Below, piece after piece: positions 41,472 through 52,585 of a stretch of 64,000 nt of DNA. Origin of the DNA: Bradyrhizobium sp. 200 (GTDB lineage: Bacteria > Pseudomonadota > Alphaproteobacteria > Rhizobiales > Xanthobacteraceae); NCBI RefSeq assembly GCF_023100945.1, contig NZ_CP064689.1, forward strand, positions 3,950,001-4,014,000. Reading direction: 5' to 3'. Position 1 is the first letter of the stretch. Each line of letters begins with the position of its first letter. The notes beneath the pieces were generated by a model, which saw only the letters and a program-made list of their open reading frames with translations, did not search any database and had not been told where the DNA came from. A program made the position numbers and the translations under genes.

Positions 41472-41873
41472 ATGTCGGGCTTTGGTTTCTTCAACAAGCA
41501 TCGCACGTGGGAAGACTGGTTCGGCATGCTGCTCGGCGTGCTGATCGTGGTATCGCCGTGGTTTCCTTTCTCGAGCCACGACGTAATGGACGCCGAACGC
41601 AGCACCATGATCCTCAACACGTTCGTGGTCGGCATGCTGGTGTTCGGCCTGGCCCAGCTCGAATATGTCGCACTGCAGCGCTGGGAGGAGGTGGGGGCGA
41701 TCGTGCTTGGCCTCTGGCTGATCGCCTCACCGTTCGTCCTCGGCTACTCCGGCGACGACATCCTTCGGGCCTGGCACATCGCTCTCGGTGCCATCGTCGT
41801 GCTGCTGGGTGCACTCCAGCTCTGGCAGGACTGGCGCTTGAGCGATCAGGAACTGGCCAACCATCCGCAGTAA
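41472..41873 (+). CDS. SPW-repeat membrane protein
   Basis: 133 residues, four hydrophobic helices. Two repeats carry the SPW signature: VLIVVSPWFPF near residue 25 and LWLIASPFVLGYSGDD near residue 80, where the tryptophan is replaced by Phe. Strong ribosome site AAGGGGAGG ahead of ATG 41472. Function of the family is unknown; it is common in soil alphaproteobacteria. Confidence 0.88.
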   Translation: MSGFGFFNKHRTWEDWFGMLLGVLIVVSPWFPFSSHDVMDAERSTMILNTFVVGMLVFGLAQLEYVALQRWEEVGAIVLGLWLIASPFVLGYSGDDILRAWHIALGAIVVLLGALQLWQDWRLSDQELANHPQ

Positions 41874-41941
41874 TTCACGATGGTGGCTTGCCGATCTTGC
41901 GGGATCTGCAGGCCACCGCCCACGGTTCGAGTATTAAGGTT

Positions 41942-42070
41942 CTAGTATTTGAGGAAGTCGGTGATGATGGCGCGGAGTGACCACGCCGCGCCATCGACGG
42001 CACCTTTGATTTCGTCGATCTTCCATCCGCCCGCCTCGCCAGACAATATCAATTCTCGGCGGGTAATCAT
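41942..42070 (-). pseudogene. Internally deleted small exported protein, DUF3828-like tail
   Basis: A 42-residue frame with a good AAGGAG ribosome site. It begins MITRRELILSG, like the first residues of a signal peptide, and continues at once with EAGGWKIDEIKG...WSLRAIITDFLKY, which resembles the C-terminal strand and helix of secreted DUF3828-type proteins. The middle is absent, so this is probably the remains of an in-frame deletion. It could still be translated. Confidence 0.45.
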
Positions 42071-42256
42071 TTGCTCCTTTAATCATTCGCGCAGGGCTGG
42101 TGGACGGAAATGCATGGCTGGACCATGGTGATGCCGGCCGCTGGCCGCCAGACCAGCATGGCCGGAGCGGCAGATTTGAGCAGGCGCTAGGCTTTCTGCT
42201 ATCGTCGCCATGAGGTGTTCCTTGTCTGTTTTTCGAAGCGTAATGGTTGACTCCCA

Positions 42257-43894
42257 GTGACTGAAACCGTGACTATTCCCATCCCGCGCGGCGGCCTGGC
42301 GCGGATGTCGCGCCGGGTGATGAACCTGGCGCATATGCTCACCCAAAATGCCCGCCGCCATGGCGAGCGCATTGGCTTCATCTGGGGCGATCAATCCTGG
42401 ACCTGGCGCGAGATCGACAGCCACGTCTCGGCGCTGGCGGCGGGCCTTGCCGTACGGGGGATCGCCAAGGGCGACCGCATCCTGGTCCATTCCAAGAATT
42501 GCGACGAGATGTTCTGGTCGATGTTCGCGGCATTTCGGCTGGGCGCGGTCTGGGTGCCGACCAATTTCCGCCTGATGCCGGACGAGGTCGCCTATCTCGC
42601 CACCGCCTCCGGCGCGAAGGCCTTTTTGTGCCATGGCGATTTCCCCGATCACGCCAAGGCGGCTGCCAATCCCGCGCTCGAATTCATCTGGCGGATCGGC
42701 GAGGGCACGTTCGGTGAGCGCGCGGTAAGTGACGTGATCGCGTCGCAGGCGGGCGCCAGGGTGGAGAATGCAGCGGTCGACTACGACGATCCCTGCTGGT
42801 TCTTCTTCACGTCCGGCACCACCGGCCGCTCCAAGGCGGCGGTGCTCACCCATGGGCAGATGGCCTTTGTCGTCACCAATCATCTCGCCGACCTGATGCC
42901 GGGCACGACGGAGACCGATGCCTCGCTGGTGGTCGCGCCGCTGTCGCATGGCGCCGGCGTGCACCAGCTCGTGCAGGCCGCGCGCGGCGTGCCAACCATT
43001 CTGCTGCCGTCGGAGAAATTCGACATCGCCGAAGCGTTCCGGCTGATCGAGGTTCATCGCGTCAGCAATATCTTCACCGTGCCGACCATTCTGAAGATGA
43101 TGGTCGAGCATCCTTCCGTGGACAAATACGATCATTCCTCGCTGCGCTTCGTGATCTATGCCGGCGCGCCGATGTATCGCGAGGACCAGAAGGCGGCGCT
43201 CGCCAAGCTCGGCAAGGTGCTGGTGCAATATTTCGGGCTCGGCGAGGTCACCGGCAACATCACGGTCATGCCGGCCAATCTGCACGATCCCGAGGACGGC
43301 CCGCAGGCGCGCATCGGTACCTGCGGCTTCGAGCGCACGGGCATGCAGGTCTCGATCCAGGGCGATGACGGGCGCGAGCTCAAGGCCTTCGAGACCGGCG
43401 AGATCTGCGTGGTCGGTCCGGCCGTGTTCGCCGGCTATTACGACAACCCCGAGGCCAACGCGAAGGCGTTTCGCGACGGCTGGTTTCGTACCGGCGATCT
43501 CGGCCATATGGACGAGGAGGGTTTTGTCTACATCACCGGCCGCGCCTCGGACATGTACATCTCGGGCGGCTCCAACATCTATCCGCGCGAGGTCGAGGAG
43601 AAGATTCTCACCCATCCTGCGATCGGCGAGGTCGCCGTCCTCGGCGTGCCCGACCCGTTCTGGGGCGAGGTGGGCGTCGCCGTCTGCGTCGCGCGCGAGG
43701 GCGCGGCTGCCGTGAGTGAAGCGGAGCTGGCGGCGTTCCTGGCGCCGAAGGTGCCGCGCTACAAGATGCCGAAGCGCTTCTTCTTCTGGGAGGCGCTGCC
43801 GAAGTCCGGCTACGGCAAGATTCCGAAGCGGCTGGTCCGCGATGAACTCGAGGCGCGAGGGCTGCTTGAGCTCATCTCCAAGACGGGTAGCTGA
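42257..43894 (+). CDS. AMP-dependent acyl-CoA synthetase/ligase
   Basis: 545-residue ANL-superfamily enzyme that activates a carboxylic acid to its CoA thioester. Core motifs are complete: FTSGTTGRSKAAVLTH (P-loop), FGLGEVTGNIT, WFRTGDLGHMDEEGFVYITGRASDMY and the catalytic lysine in KSGYGKIPKRLV. Start is GTG 42257, preceded by ACTCCCA with no strong ribosome site; ATG 42305 (MSRRVMNLAHML) is an alternative. The PPC/DUF296 gene starts five bases after its stop. Acyl specificity is unknown; it resembles the medium/long-chain group. Confidence 0.93.
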   Translation: MTETVTIPIPRGGLARMSRRVMNLAHMLTQNARRHGERIGFIWGDQSWTWREIDSHVSALAAGLAVRGIAKGDRILVHSKNCDEMFWSMFAAFRLGAVWVPTNFRLMPDEVAYLATASGAKAFLCHGDFPDHAKAAANPALEFIWRIGEGTFGERAVSDVIASQAGARVENAAVDYDDPCWFFFTSGTTGRSKAAVLTHGQMAFVVTNHLADLMPGTTETDASLVVAPLSHGAGVHQLVQAARGVPTILLPSEKFDIAEAFRLIEVHRVSNIFTVPTILKMMVEHPSVDKYDHSSLRFVIYAGAPMYREDQKAALAKLGKVLVQYFGLGEVTGNITVMPANLHDPEDGPQARIGTCGFERTGMQVSIQGDDGRELKAFETGEICVVGPAVFAGYYDNPEANAKAFRDGWFRTGDLGHMDEEGFVYITGRASDMYISGGSNIYPREVEEKILTHPAIGEVAVLGVPDPFWGEVGVAVCVAREGAAAVSEAELAAFLAPKVPRYKMPKRFFFWEALPKSGYGKIPKRLVRDELEARGLLELISKTGS

Positions 43895-43898
43895 AGCG

Positions 43899-44756
43899 AT
43901 GCGCAGCATCGCGCAGCCGGGGACGCCGGTGCCCGAACGCATCCAATGGGTCGAGGTGCGGGGCCGGGCATTTTCATTCACGCTTGCCGCCGGCCTGCCG
44001 CTGCTGGAGGCCGCGCGCCGCGGCTTTGCCGAGGCTGGCTTTTCAGGCGGCGTGCTGAGCATGCGGAGAGGGGCGCTCGGACCCCTTGCCTATGTGATGC
44101 CGGCGCTGTCGAAGACCGGCGCCAATGCGGCGTTCTACAGCGATACGTTTCGGCCCTCCGGCATCACGCAGTTGAAGCTCGGCGCGATGACGCTTGGCGA
44201 GCGTGATGGCGCGCCGTTCTTCCATGGCCACGGGCTGTGGACCGAGACCGACGGATGTCTGCACGGCGGCCACATTCTGCCCGAGGAGAGCATCGTCGCC
44301 GAATCGTTCGCGGTGGAAGCGTTCGGCATCGACGGCGCGATGTTTACGGCCGAGCCCGATCCCGAGACCAATTTCAAATTGTTCGGTCCCGTCGCGCGCG
44401 CCGGCACGGATGTGAAGGCCGAGAGCCGCGCCTTCGCGCTGCGGCTGCGTCCGAATCAGGATTTTGCCGCGGCACTGGAGACCTTCTGCCGGCAGCACGG
44501 AATTTTGCGCTCGCGGATTCATGGCGGCGTCGGCTCCACCATAGGCGCGCATTTCGCCGATGGCCGCACCGTCGTGCCGTTTGCGACCGAGCTTGCGATC
44601 AAGGCCGGGACCATCGCGCCCGGCGCCGACGGCACGCTGCAGGCGGAGCTCGATATCGCACTGGTCGATTATCTCGGCGGCATTGCCGAAGGGAGACTGA
44701 TGCGCGGCGACAACCCGGTGCTGATGACGATGGAGCTGGTGCTCGAGGTGTTATGA
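43899..44756 (+). CDS. Tandem PPC/DUF296-domain protein
   Basis: 285 residues with two copies of the PPC (DUF296) fold. The first spans about 15-140 and the second about 150-280. Each has the His-rich/Gly pattern of the family, seen in FFHGHGLWTETDGCLHGGHI and RIHGGVGSTIGAHFADG. Single-domain PPC proteins bind metal or DNA (with AT-hooks in plants); no AT-hook is present here. Coupled to the acyl-CoA ligase by a five-base gap, so a joint metabolic role is likely but unproven. Confidence 0.85.
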   Translation: MRSIAQPGTPVPERIQWVEVRGRAFSFTLAAGLPLLEAARRGFAEAGFSGGVLSMRRGALGPLAYVMPALSKTGANAAFYSDTFRPSGITQLKLGAMTLGERDGAPFFHGHGLWTETDGCLHGGHILPEESIVAESFAVEAFGIDGAMFTAEPDPETNFKLFGPVARAGTDVKAESRAFALRLRPNQDFAAALETFCRQHGILRSRIHGGVGSTIGAHFADGRTVVPFATELAIKAGTIAPGADGTLQAELDIALVDYLGGIAEGRLMRGDNPVLMTMELVLEVL

Positions 44757-44784
44757 GCGGTCCTTTGTCTGCTCCAAACGCGGT

Positions 44785-44907
44785 GTCATGCCCCGCGAAG
44801 GCGGGGCATCCAGTACGCCGCGACCTATCGATTCAATCATAGGCGTCTCTGGAATACTGGGTCACCCGCTCCGGTGCGCAATTGCGCACAAGGCGCGTGA
44901 TGACGGT
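44785..44907. repeat. Intergenic palindrome, CCAGTACGCCGCG family, copy 3, with nested palindrome
   Basis: Same blocks as 22271-22371, but the closing hairpin is interrupted by the perfect 16-base palindrome GTGCGCAATTGCGCAC, leaving CACCCGCTCCG and GGCGCGTGATGACGG on its sides. Confidence 0.85.
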
Positions 44908-44920
44908 TCGTACCAGTCCG

Positions 44921-44953
44921 TAAGGTGGGCACGCTACGCTTTGCCCACCCTAC
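44921..44953. repeat. Intergenic palindrome, GTAGGATGGGC-like
   Basis: Arms GTAAGGTGGGCA and TTGCCCACCCTAC around CGCTACGCT, one mismatch. It resembles 2764-2802 and follows the previous repeat directly, just downstream of the barrel gene on the minus strand. Confidence 0.7.
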
Positions 44954-44970
44954 GCGGCTACATTGCCATC

Positions 44971-45633
44971 TCACCTGAAGTGATAGTTCACGCCAACCTT
45001 GATGGTGTGGAAGTCGACGGTGCCGGAGTCAAACGGCGGGAAGCCGTCCAGATTGTAGGTCTCGCTGCCAAGGCTGGTGTACATGTATTCGCCCTTGGCC
45101 GACCAGTTCGGCGTGAACAAATATTCGAGGCCGCCGCCGATGGTGTATCCGGTGTGAGACTGGCTATCCGAAATCGACACGCCGAACGCTGGAAATGAAA
45201 CGGAGTCCTTTCTGTTGGCCCACGCAAAACCGCCCTTGGCGTAGATGAGGGCCGCATCCAATGCGAAGCCCGCGCGGCCGGTCACGCTGCCGAACGAGTT
45301 GATCTTGAGCTCCTCCGTGGCCAGGACGCCGCCGAGGTCTGCGGTGAGGCTGTCCTTGATGCTGGCGCCGGCGGCGTCGACTTCGATACCGAAAACAAAC
45401 TGACTGCCGGGGAATTGCCAGTTGTAGCCGACGGTGCCGCCGCCGAAGCCGCCGCTGGCATCCCCGCTGTCCCAGCCGTAGCCGCCCATCGCACCAATGT
45501 AGAAGCCGGACCAGTTATACGCCGGAGACACCACCGCCGGAGGGGCCTTGGTATAGGGCCGTGCCTGCATGTCGGCGGCCGAGGCCGCAGTCGCGACCGA
45601 AAGCGCCACACCAGCTAGAAGTAGTCGTTTCAT
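44971..45633 (-). CDS. Outer-membrane beta-barrel protein (Omp25/Omp31-like)
   Basis: 220 residues; signal peptide MKRLLLAGVALSVATAASA, cut before ADMQARPYTKAPP, then an eight-stranded barrel with YNWSGFYIGAMGGYGWDSG and C-terminal VDFHTIKVGVNYHFR. The final aromatic residue and the YTKAPP linker are marks of the rhizobial porin-like family that also contains the two genes at 51611 and 52586. Start ATG 45633. The 500 bp upstream holds no gene. Confidence 0.9.
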   Translation of the reverse strand: MKRLLLAGVALSVATAASAADMQARPYTKAPPAVVSPAYNWSGFYIGAMGGYGWDSGDASGGFGGGTVGYNWQFPGSQFVFGIEVDAAGASIKDSLTADLGGVLATEELKINSFGSVTGRAGFALDAALIYAKGGFAWANRKDSVSFPAFGVSISDSQSHTGYTIGGGLEYLFTPNWSAKGEYMYTSLGSETYNLDGFPPFDSGTVDFHTIKVGVNYHFR

Positions 45634-46159
45634 ATTTTGTCCCCTAAAGTTGAACATTCGTATACCCCCCTGCGGGCTCGATAGCGAACCGATCGCACCG
45701 GCATGGTGACGCATCGTTGTGGAAGCGGGCGCGAACGCGCCCCCGAAGAGCCGTCTGCAAGCGACGTTGCGCGAATGTGAGAACGTTCGCTTGCGTATTA
45801 ACCATACGATGCATATGCCGGCAAAAATTGGACCGAAGCACGACCGCGCATTGGCGCGGGCAGGTTGCTATTTCGACAGCAGTGCGACGACGTGTGGCGC
45901 GGAAGTGTTCGAGCTGCGAAGAGAGCGGCGGTGGTGTTCGTGCAATCGAGATTGTTGACTCGCGTATGTGGTGTTCAGTGAGCTGCGGCCTCTCCACGTC
46001 ATTGCGAGCGAAGCGACGCAATCCACTCTTTCTTTGTACCGCGACATGGATTGCTTCGCTGCGCTCGCAATGACGGCGGATATGGTTTCGCCTTCTCGCG
46101 GCGCCGATCGTCGCCCGTGAGAGGCTTGCCTCTCGCTGCCCATCCTGCGCAGTGTCGCT
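45634..46159. other. Intergenic region with repeat, no gene identified
   Basis: About 525 bp between divergent-side genes. It contains the palindromic repeat 45998-46075 and an inverted repeat GCGAA...TTCGC near 45770-45800, in the region where the barrel gene's promoter should lie. No reading frame has both a plausible start and recognisable content. Confidence 0.5.
45998..46075. repeat. Intergenic palindrome, GTCATTGCGAGCGAAGC family, copy 2
   Basis: Hairpin arms GTCATTGCGAGCGAAGCGAC and GCGCTCGCAATGAC with inner GCAATCCA/TGGATTGC. Matches 33562-33644. Confidence 0.85.
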
Positions 46160-46498
46160 TCAACGCCGCTTGCGGACGTGAACGTTGATATCGAGATCGA
46201 TACCGCTCACGCAAGTCTGCGTCGTGCGGTGCGAGCCGCCCTCATGCCAGCGGCCCTCGCGCGTGCGGGCATCGCAGACGTTGGCCAGTTTCAGGCAGCG
46301 CCATTGCGGCAGCGGCCCAGAACTCTCGCCGCCGAACTGCCAGGCCAGCACGACCTCTTCGCCGCGCCTGTTGGTGCCGATGATGTGCGGGCATAATTCG
46401 CGCAAGCGGCCGTCGTAGCGGCAGACGACCTGCTGCTCGCCGAGGATGGCGTTGCGAAAGAGCGTGTAGGTGGCGCTTTGCACTGGGCGGCTCGCCAT
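46160..46498 (-). CDS. Conserved hypothetical protein
   Basis: 112 residues. Contains VVCRYDGRLRELCPHIIGTN and VVLAWQFGGESSGPLPQWRC, followed by ANVCDARTREGRWHEGGSH, with several Cys and His residues and no signal peptide. The Arg/Glu/Trp pattern recalls small WYL-like or ligand-binding beta domains, but I cannot assign it. Its start is 66 bp from the divergent AAA ATPase start, so the two may share a promoter region. Confidence 0.7.
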   Translation of the reverse strand: MASRPVQSATYTLFRNAILGEQQVVCRYDGRLRELCPHIIGTNRRGEEVVLAWQFGGESSGPLPQWRCLKLANVCDARTREGRWHEGGSHRTTQTCVSGIDLDINVHVRKRR

Positions 46499-46564
46499 CT
46501 AGGATTGTACTGCTTTCCCTGTATAACCGTAGCGAACGACTTTGTTTCCCCGGGATCCGAGCCG

Positions 46565-47338
46565 ATGGCTTCCAAACGAAATCGCCCGATCAATCTGCCG
46601 GCGCCATATCTCAAGCGCATCTGGCTCGAGCCCTCACGCATCACTGACCGCGAGGCCTATCCGTTCTGTCTGCCGCTGCTGCGCGATGATTTTGAACTGA
46701 GTTTTGACCGAGCGATCACGATCATCGTCGGCGAGAACGGGACCGGTAAATCAACGCTGCTCGAAGGCATCGCCGTGCTGGCCGGCTATGACGAAGCCGG
46801 CGGCGGCAAAGGCTACATGCCCGTCGACCATTCCGACGCGCTGGAGAAGATGGGCGGTAGTCTCTCGTCAGCACTTCGCGCAAGCTGGCTGCCCAGGATC
46901 ACCAACGGATGGTTCTTCCGCGCGGAGAGCTTCTTCTCGGTTGCGAGATATCTCGACAAGGCGGCGCTGGATGATCCGCTTGGGCCGCCACCGCCTGACT
47001 TCCTGTCCCATTCCCACGGCGAGGGCTTCTTGCGGTTCTTTGAAGAGCGCTGCCAGCGTCAGGGTATCTTCATCTTCGACGAACCGGAATCCGCGCTGTC
47101 GCCTGCGCGCCAGATCGAGTTCCTGAAGCTGATGCGGCGGATGGAGAATATCGGCCATTGCCAGATCATCATGGCCACGCACTCGCCTGTCCTGATGGCG
47201 TATCCGAATGCGACGTTGCTGCGGCTGACGAAATACGGGCTGGAGCCGGTGACGGTGAAAGACACCGATCACTACAAGGTCATGCGTGAGTTTTGCGAGG
47301 ATCCGGTGGGGTTTGTTGAGGCAGCGATTGAGGAGTGA
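46565..47338 (+). CDS. Stand-alone AAA/ABC-type ATPase (AAA_21-like)
   Basis: 257 residues. Walker A GENGTGKSTLLEG (around residue 56), the signature-like HSHGEGFLRFFEER, Walker B GIFIFDEPESALSP and the switch His in MATHSPVLMAYP are all intact. It has no TOPRIM or membrane domain. Such proteins act as predicted ATPases in nucleic-acid or defence contexts. Divergent from the small hypothetical gene at 46498. ATG 46565 is favoured by the MASKRNRPINLPAPYLK start. Confidence 0.85.
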   Translation: MASKRNRPINLPAPYLKRIWLEPSRITDREAYPFCLPLLRDDFELSFDRAITIIVGENGTGKSTLLEGIAVLAGYDEAGGGKGYMPVDHSDALEKMGGSLSSALRASWLPRITNGWFFRAESFFSVARYLDKAALDDPLGPPPPDFLSHSHGEGFLRFFEERCQRQGIFIFDEPESALSPARQIEFLKLMRRMENIGHCQIIMATHSPVLMAYPNATLLRLTKYGLEPVTVKDTDHYKVMREFCEDPVGFVEAAIEE

Positions 47339-47472
47339 GGCCGTAGGCTGGATCAGACCTGCCACCGGAAAAACCAACCGTACGTCGGTACGCCGCGGCA
47401 ACCGGACGCGCGCGCATGCCGGGCGCGTTGGTGCTATAATGCCGGGAGAACACTAAAAACAGGGAGGACGCC

Positions 47473-47799
47473 ATGCATCATCCCCTGGTGCCCAGTGATC
47501 GCGTCGAGCACGCGAACGTCTACGGGCGAGACGGCGTAAAGCTCGGCACGATCGAGCGACTGATGCTGGACAAGGTGACCGGTACTGTCGCGTATGCCGT
47601 GATAAAAACCGGCGGGATACTCGCCAGCCACCATCATCATCCTGTGCGGTGGGACGCACTCCGGTTCGATCCCGCGCGTCAGGCGTTCGTGGTCGAGTTG
47701 ACGCCGGAAGATCTGCGCGCCGGTCCGTCCGAACTCGATGAAGAGGCCTTCGATTGGGGCGACCGCTCGCGACCGCATCCGCATTACTGGACGGTGTAG
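47473..47799 (+). CDS. PRC-barrel-like protein
   Basis: 108 residues with one PRC-barrel-type domain: VEHANVYGRDGVKLGTIERLMLDK-VTGTVAYAVIKTGG, a His-rich loop (ASHHHHPVRW), then FVVELTPEDLRAG. PRC-barrels mediate protein or RNA contacts in cell-envelope and photosynthetic assembly. A GGGAGGA ribosome site precedes ATG 47473. No partner visible. Confidence 0.8.
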   Translation: MHHPLVPSDRVEHANVYGRDGVKLGTIERLMLDKVTGTVAYAVIKTGGILASHHHHPVRWDALRFDPARQAFVVELTPEDLRAGPSELDEEAFDWGDRSRPHPHYWTV

Positions 47800-47961
47800 G
47801 ACGTCGGTGCGGTTGCCGAAGGCGTGATCTGTGCTGGTCGGAGAGAAAGCGGCGGATTACGCTTCGCCGCCCGACGTTTGCGGGCCCTGAAGGGCCTGAG
47901 CGCCAATATCTCGGAACATGTGCGAGGGAAGATCGGTAATCCGGCTGGATGGAGCGGGCGA

Positions 47962-48333
47962 ATGGACATTCGATCGACACTGACGGAGCTATGTGAGGCC
48001 TTCAACGCGCACGATCTTGATCGCATCATGGCGTTCTTTTCTGACGATTGTATCCTGGAGATGCCAAGGGGAAACAAGCCTTGGGGCTCTCGTTTCGAGG
48101 GCAAACGGAATGTACGAGAAGCGTTGGCGACACGCTTTGAAGGCTTGCCTGATGTCCACTACGGCAATGACGAACATTTTGTGGATTCGGCTGCCGATGC
48201 TGGCATCTCAAAATGGACCCTCACAGGTACCACCCGCGAGGGAGTGAGAAAAGAGGTCCATGGTTGCGACTTCTATACGTTTCGCAGCGGCAAGGTGATC
48301 CGCAAGGATTCGTATTGGAAGATCGTGGAGTAA
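47962..48333 (+). CDS. Nuclear transport factor 2-like (SnoaL) protein
   Basis: 123 residues, cone-shaped NTF2-like fold: LTELCEAFNAHDLDRIMAFF, DDCILEMPRGNKPWGSRF, VHYGNDEHFVDS and GCDFYTFRSGKVIRKDSYWK. Members are small hydrolases or isomerases with varied substrates. Start ATG 47962; a longer frame upstream lacks family residues. Convergent with uvrA. Confidence 0.85.
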   Translation: MDIRSTLTELCEAFNAHDLDRIMAFFSDDCILEMPRGNKPWGSRFEGKRNVREALATRFEGLPDVHYGNDEHFVDSAADAGISKWTLTGTTREGVRKEVHGCDFYTFRSGKVIRKDSYWKIVE

Positions 48334-48376
48334 CAGTCCGAGGTCAGTTCGAGAGATCGGAGCGTTGGGGGTGGCT

Positions 48377-51358
<2,982 letters not shown>

Positions 51359-51447
51359 ATCGGCATTTCCAGACGCGTGGGAGACGCGCCACGTTGGGCG
51401 CGCATTGCCAGCGAGAGCCGGGATCAGGCGCCGATGATTGAAAGTCG

Positions 51448-51462
51448 GAACATAGGAAGAAC
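51448..51462 (-). promoter_or_regulatory. LexA box (SOS operator) of uvrA
   Basis: Minus-strand reading GTTC-TTCCTAT-GTTC, an exact match to the alphaproteobacterial direct-repeat consensus GTTC-N7-GTTC. It lies 90-105 bp upstream of the uvrA start. Confidence 0.85.
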
Positions 51463-51544
51463 GGGAAACGATTTCCAGTGCCGCGTGCGAATCATCAACG
51501 GATTGTTTGTGCCGCCATCGTTTTGGCAGCAGGTGGCAGTGCCA

Positions 51545-51583
51545 CATAAAAAAAGGCCGGCGCGCAAGGCCGGCCTTTTCTCA
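51545..51583 (-). terminator. Terminator after the first Omp gene
   Basis: Perfect 10-bp stem AAAAGGCCGG/CCGGCCTTTT with a 9-base loop and a T-run on the minus strand, about 28 bp below the stop at 51611. The A/T ends on both sides make it potentially bidirectional. Confidence 0.88.
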
Positions 51584-51610
51584 GTCTTGGGAACTCAGGT
51601 GACGCGGAGA

Positions 51611-52354
51611 TCAGTACCGCGCGACGGCCGGGCCGCCGAAGCGGTAGTTAACGCGGGCGGTGACGAGGTCAGCGTCTTGCTTGATATCGTCGTTGCGGGT
51701 GTTGATGCCGAGAACGTTGAAGCTGTAGTTCTGGGTGCCCATGAACAGGTGGTTATACTCGACGCCGAACGACCAGTTCGGAGCGAAGGCGTATTCCACG
51801 CCGGCGCCAACCGTGCCGCCCCAGCGGGTTTCCTCGGCGCGATCGATCACGGTGCCCAAGAACACGCCTTCATAGCGGTTATCGGTCACCGCAGCACCGC
51901 CCTTGACGTAGAACAGGACGTTGTTGGCGGCATAGCCGACCTGGCCGGTGAACAGGCCGAACGCGTCGATCTTGGAGCGGTTGACGAGAGGAGCCCCAAG
52001 GAGGCTCACGTTCGAACCGTTGAAGTCGGCCCAGTTGCCCTGCGCTTCGATGCCGAACACCCAGTTGCCGGCCTGCCAGCGATAGCCGATCTGACCACCG
52101 ACGGTGCCGCCGTCAGCGTCGTGGCAACCTTCAGAAGCCGGCGGCAGCGGAACGCCGATGAGCGCCGTGTTGGTCCAGCAGTTGTGGCTCGTGCCCCAGC
52201 CGCCGTTGGCGCCGATGTAGAATCCGCTCCAGTCATACACAGCAGCTACCATCGGAGGCGCCTTGGTATAGGGCCGGGCGGCAAGGTCCGCGGCCGCTGC
52301 AGGCGCCATCCCAAGCGCGATCAAGCCAGTGGTCGTCAGAAGAATTTTTTTCAC
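51611..52354 (-). CDS. Outer-membrane beta-barrel protein (Omp31-like), copy A
   Basis: 247 residues from GTG 52354 (VKKILLTTTGLIALGMAPAA): signal peptide, then ADLAARPYTKAPP and YDWSGFYIGANGGWGTSHN, eight-stranded barrel, ending RVNYRFGGPAVARY. Two Cys (in HNCWTN and EGCHDADGG) are shared with its neighbour at 52586, with which it is strikingly similar, so a tandem duplication is likely. Likely a passive small-solute or structural outer-membrane protein. Confidence 0.9.
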   Translation of the reverse strand: MKKILLTTTGLIALGMAPAAAADLAARPYTKAPPMVAAVYDWSGFYIGANGGWGTSHNCWTNTALIGVPLPPASEGCHDADGGTVGGQIGYRWQAGNWVFGIEAQGNWADFNGSNVSLLGAPLVNRSKIDAFGLFTGQVGYAANNVLFYVKGGAAVTDNRYEGVFLGTVIDRAEETRWGGTVGAGVEYAFAPNWSFGVEYNHLFMGTQNYSFNVLGINTRNDDIKQDADLVTARVNYRFGGPAVARY

Positions 52355-52531
52355 GTTCGTTTCCCTTTCGCGGCTCTTCAACGCAACTTTCCTCAGCCGT
52401 CAATTTGAGGTTGCGGCTTCCTATAGCGCGAAATCATTGCAGAAAGCTGTCGCCGAAAAACCACATCCGCGGCAAATATGTGCGCGGTACAACCGAAGCA
52501 GGTATCGACTTTGCCGGCCTATAACCAAACA

Positions 52532-52558
52532 AAAAGGCCGGCGTTGAGCCGGCCTTTT
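52532..52558 (-). terminator. Terminator after the second Omp gene
   Basis: Stem AAAAGGCCGGC/GCCGGCCTTTT with a GTTGA loop, 28 bp below the stop at 52586. Nearly the same sequence as the terminator at 51545-51583, so the duplicated unit probably included the terminator. Confidence 0.9.
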
Positions 52559-52585
52559 CGCTACTCGGTTTGCTGAAAGCGAAGA

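Noticed and set aside
44785..44953. Adjacent hairpins considered as a CRISPR array
   Set aside because: Only two unlike palindromes, with no regular spacers and no cas genes.
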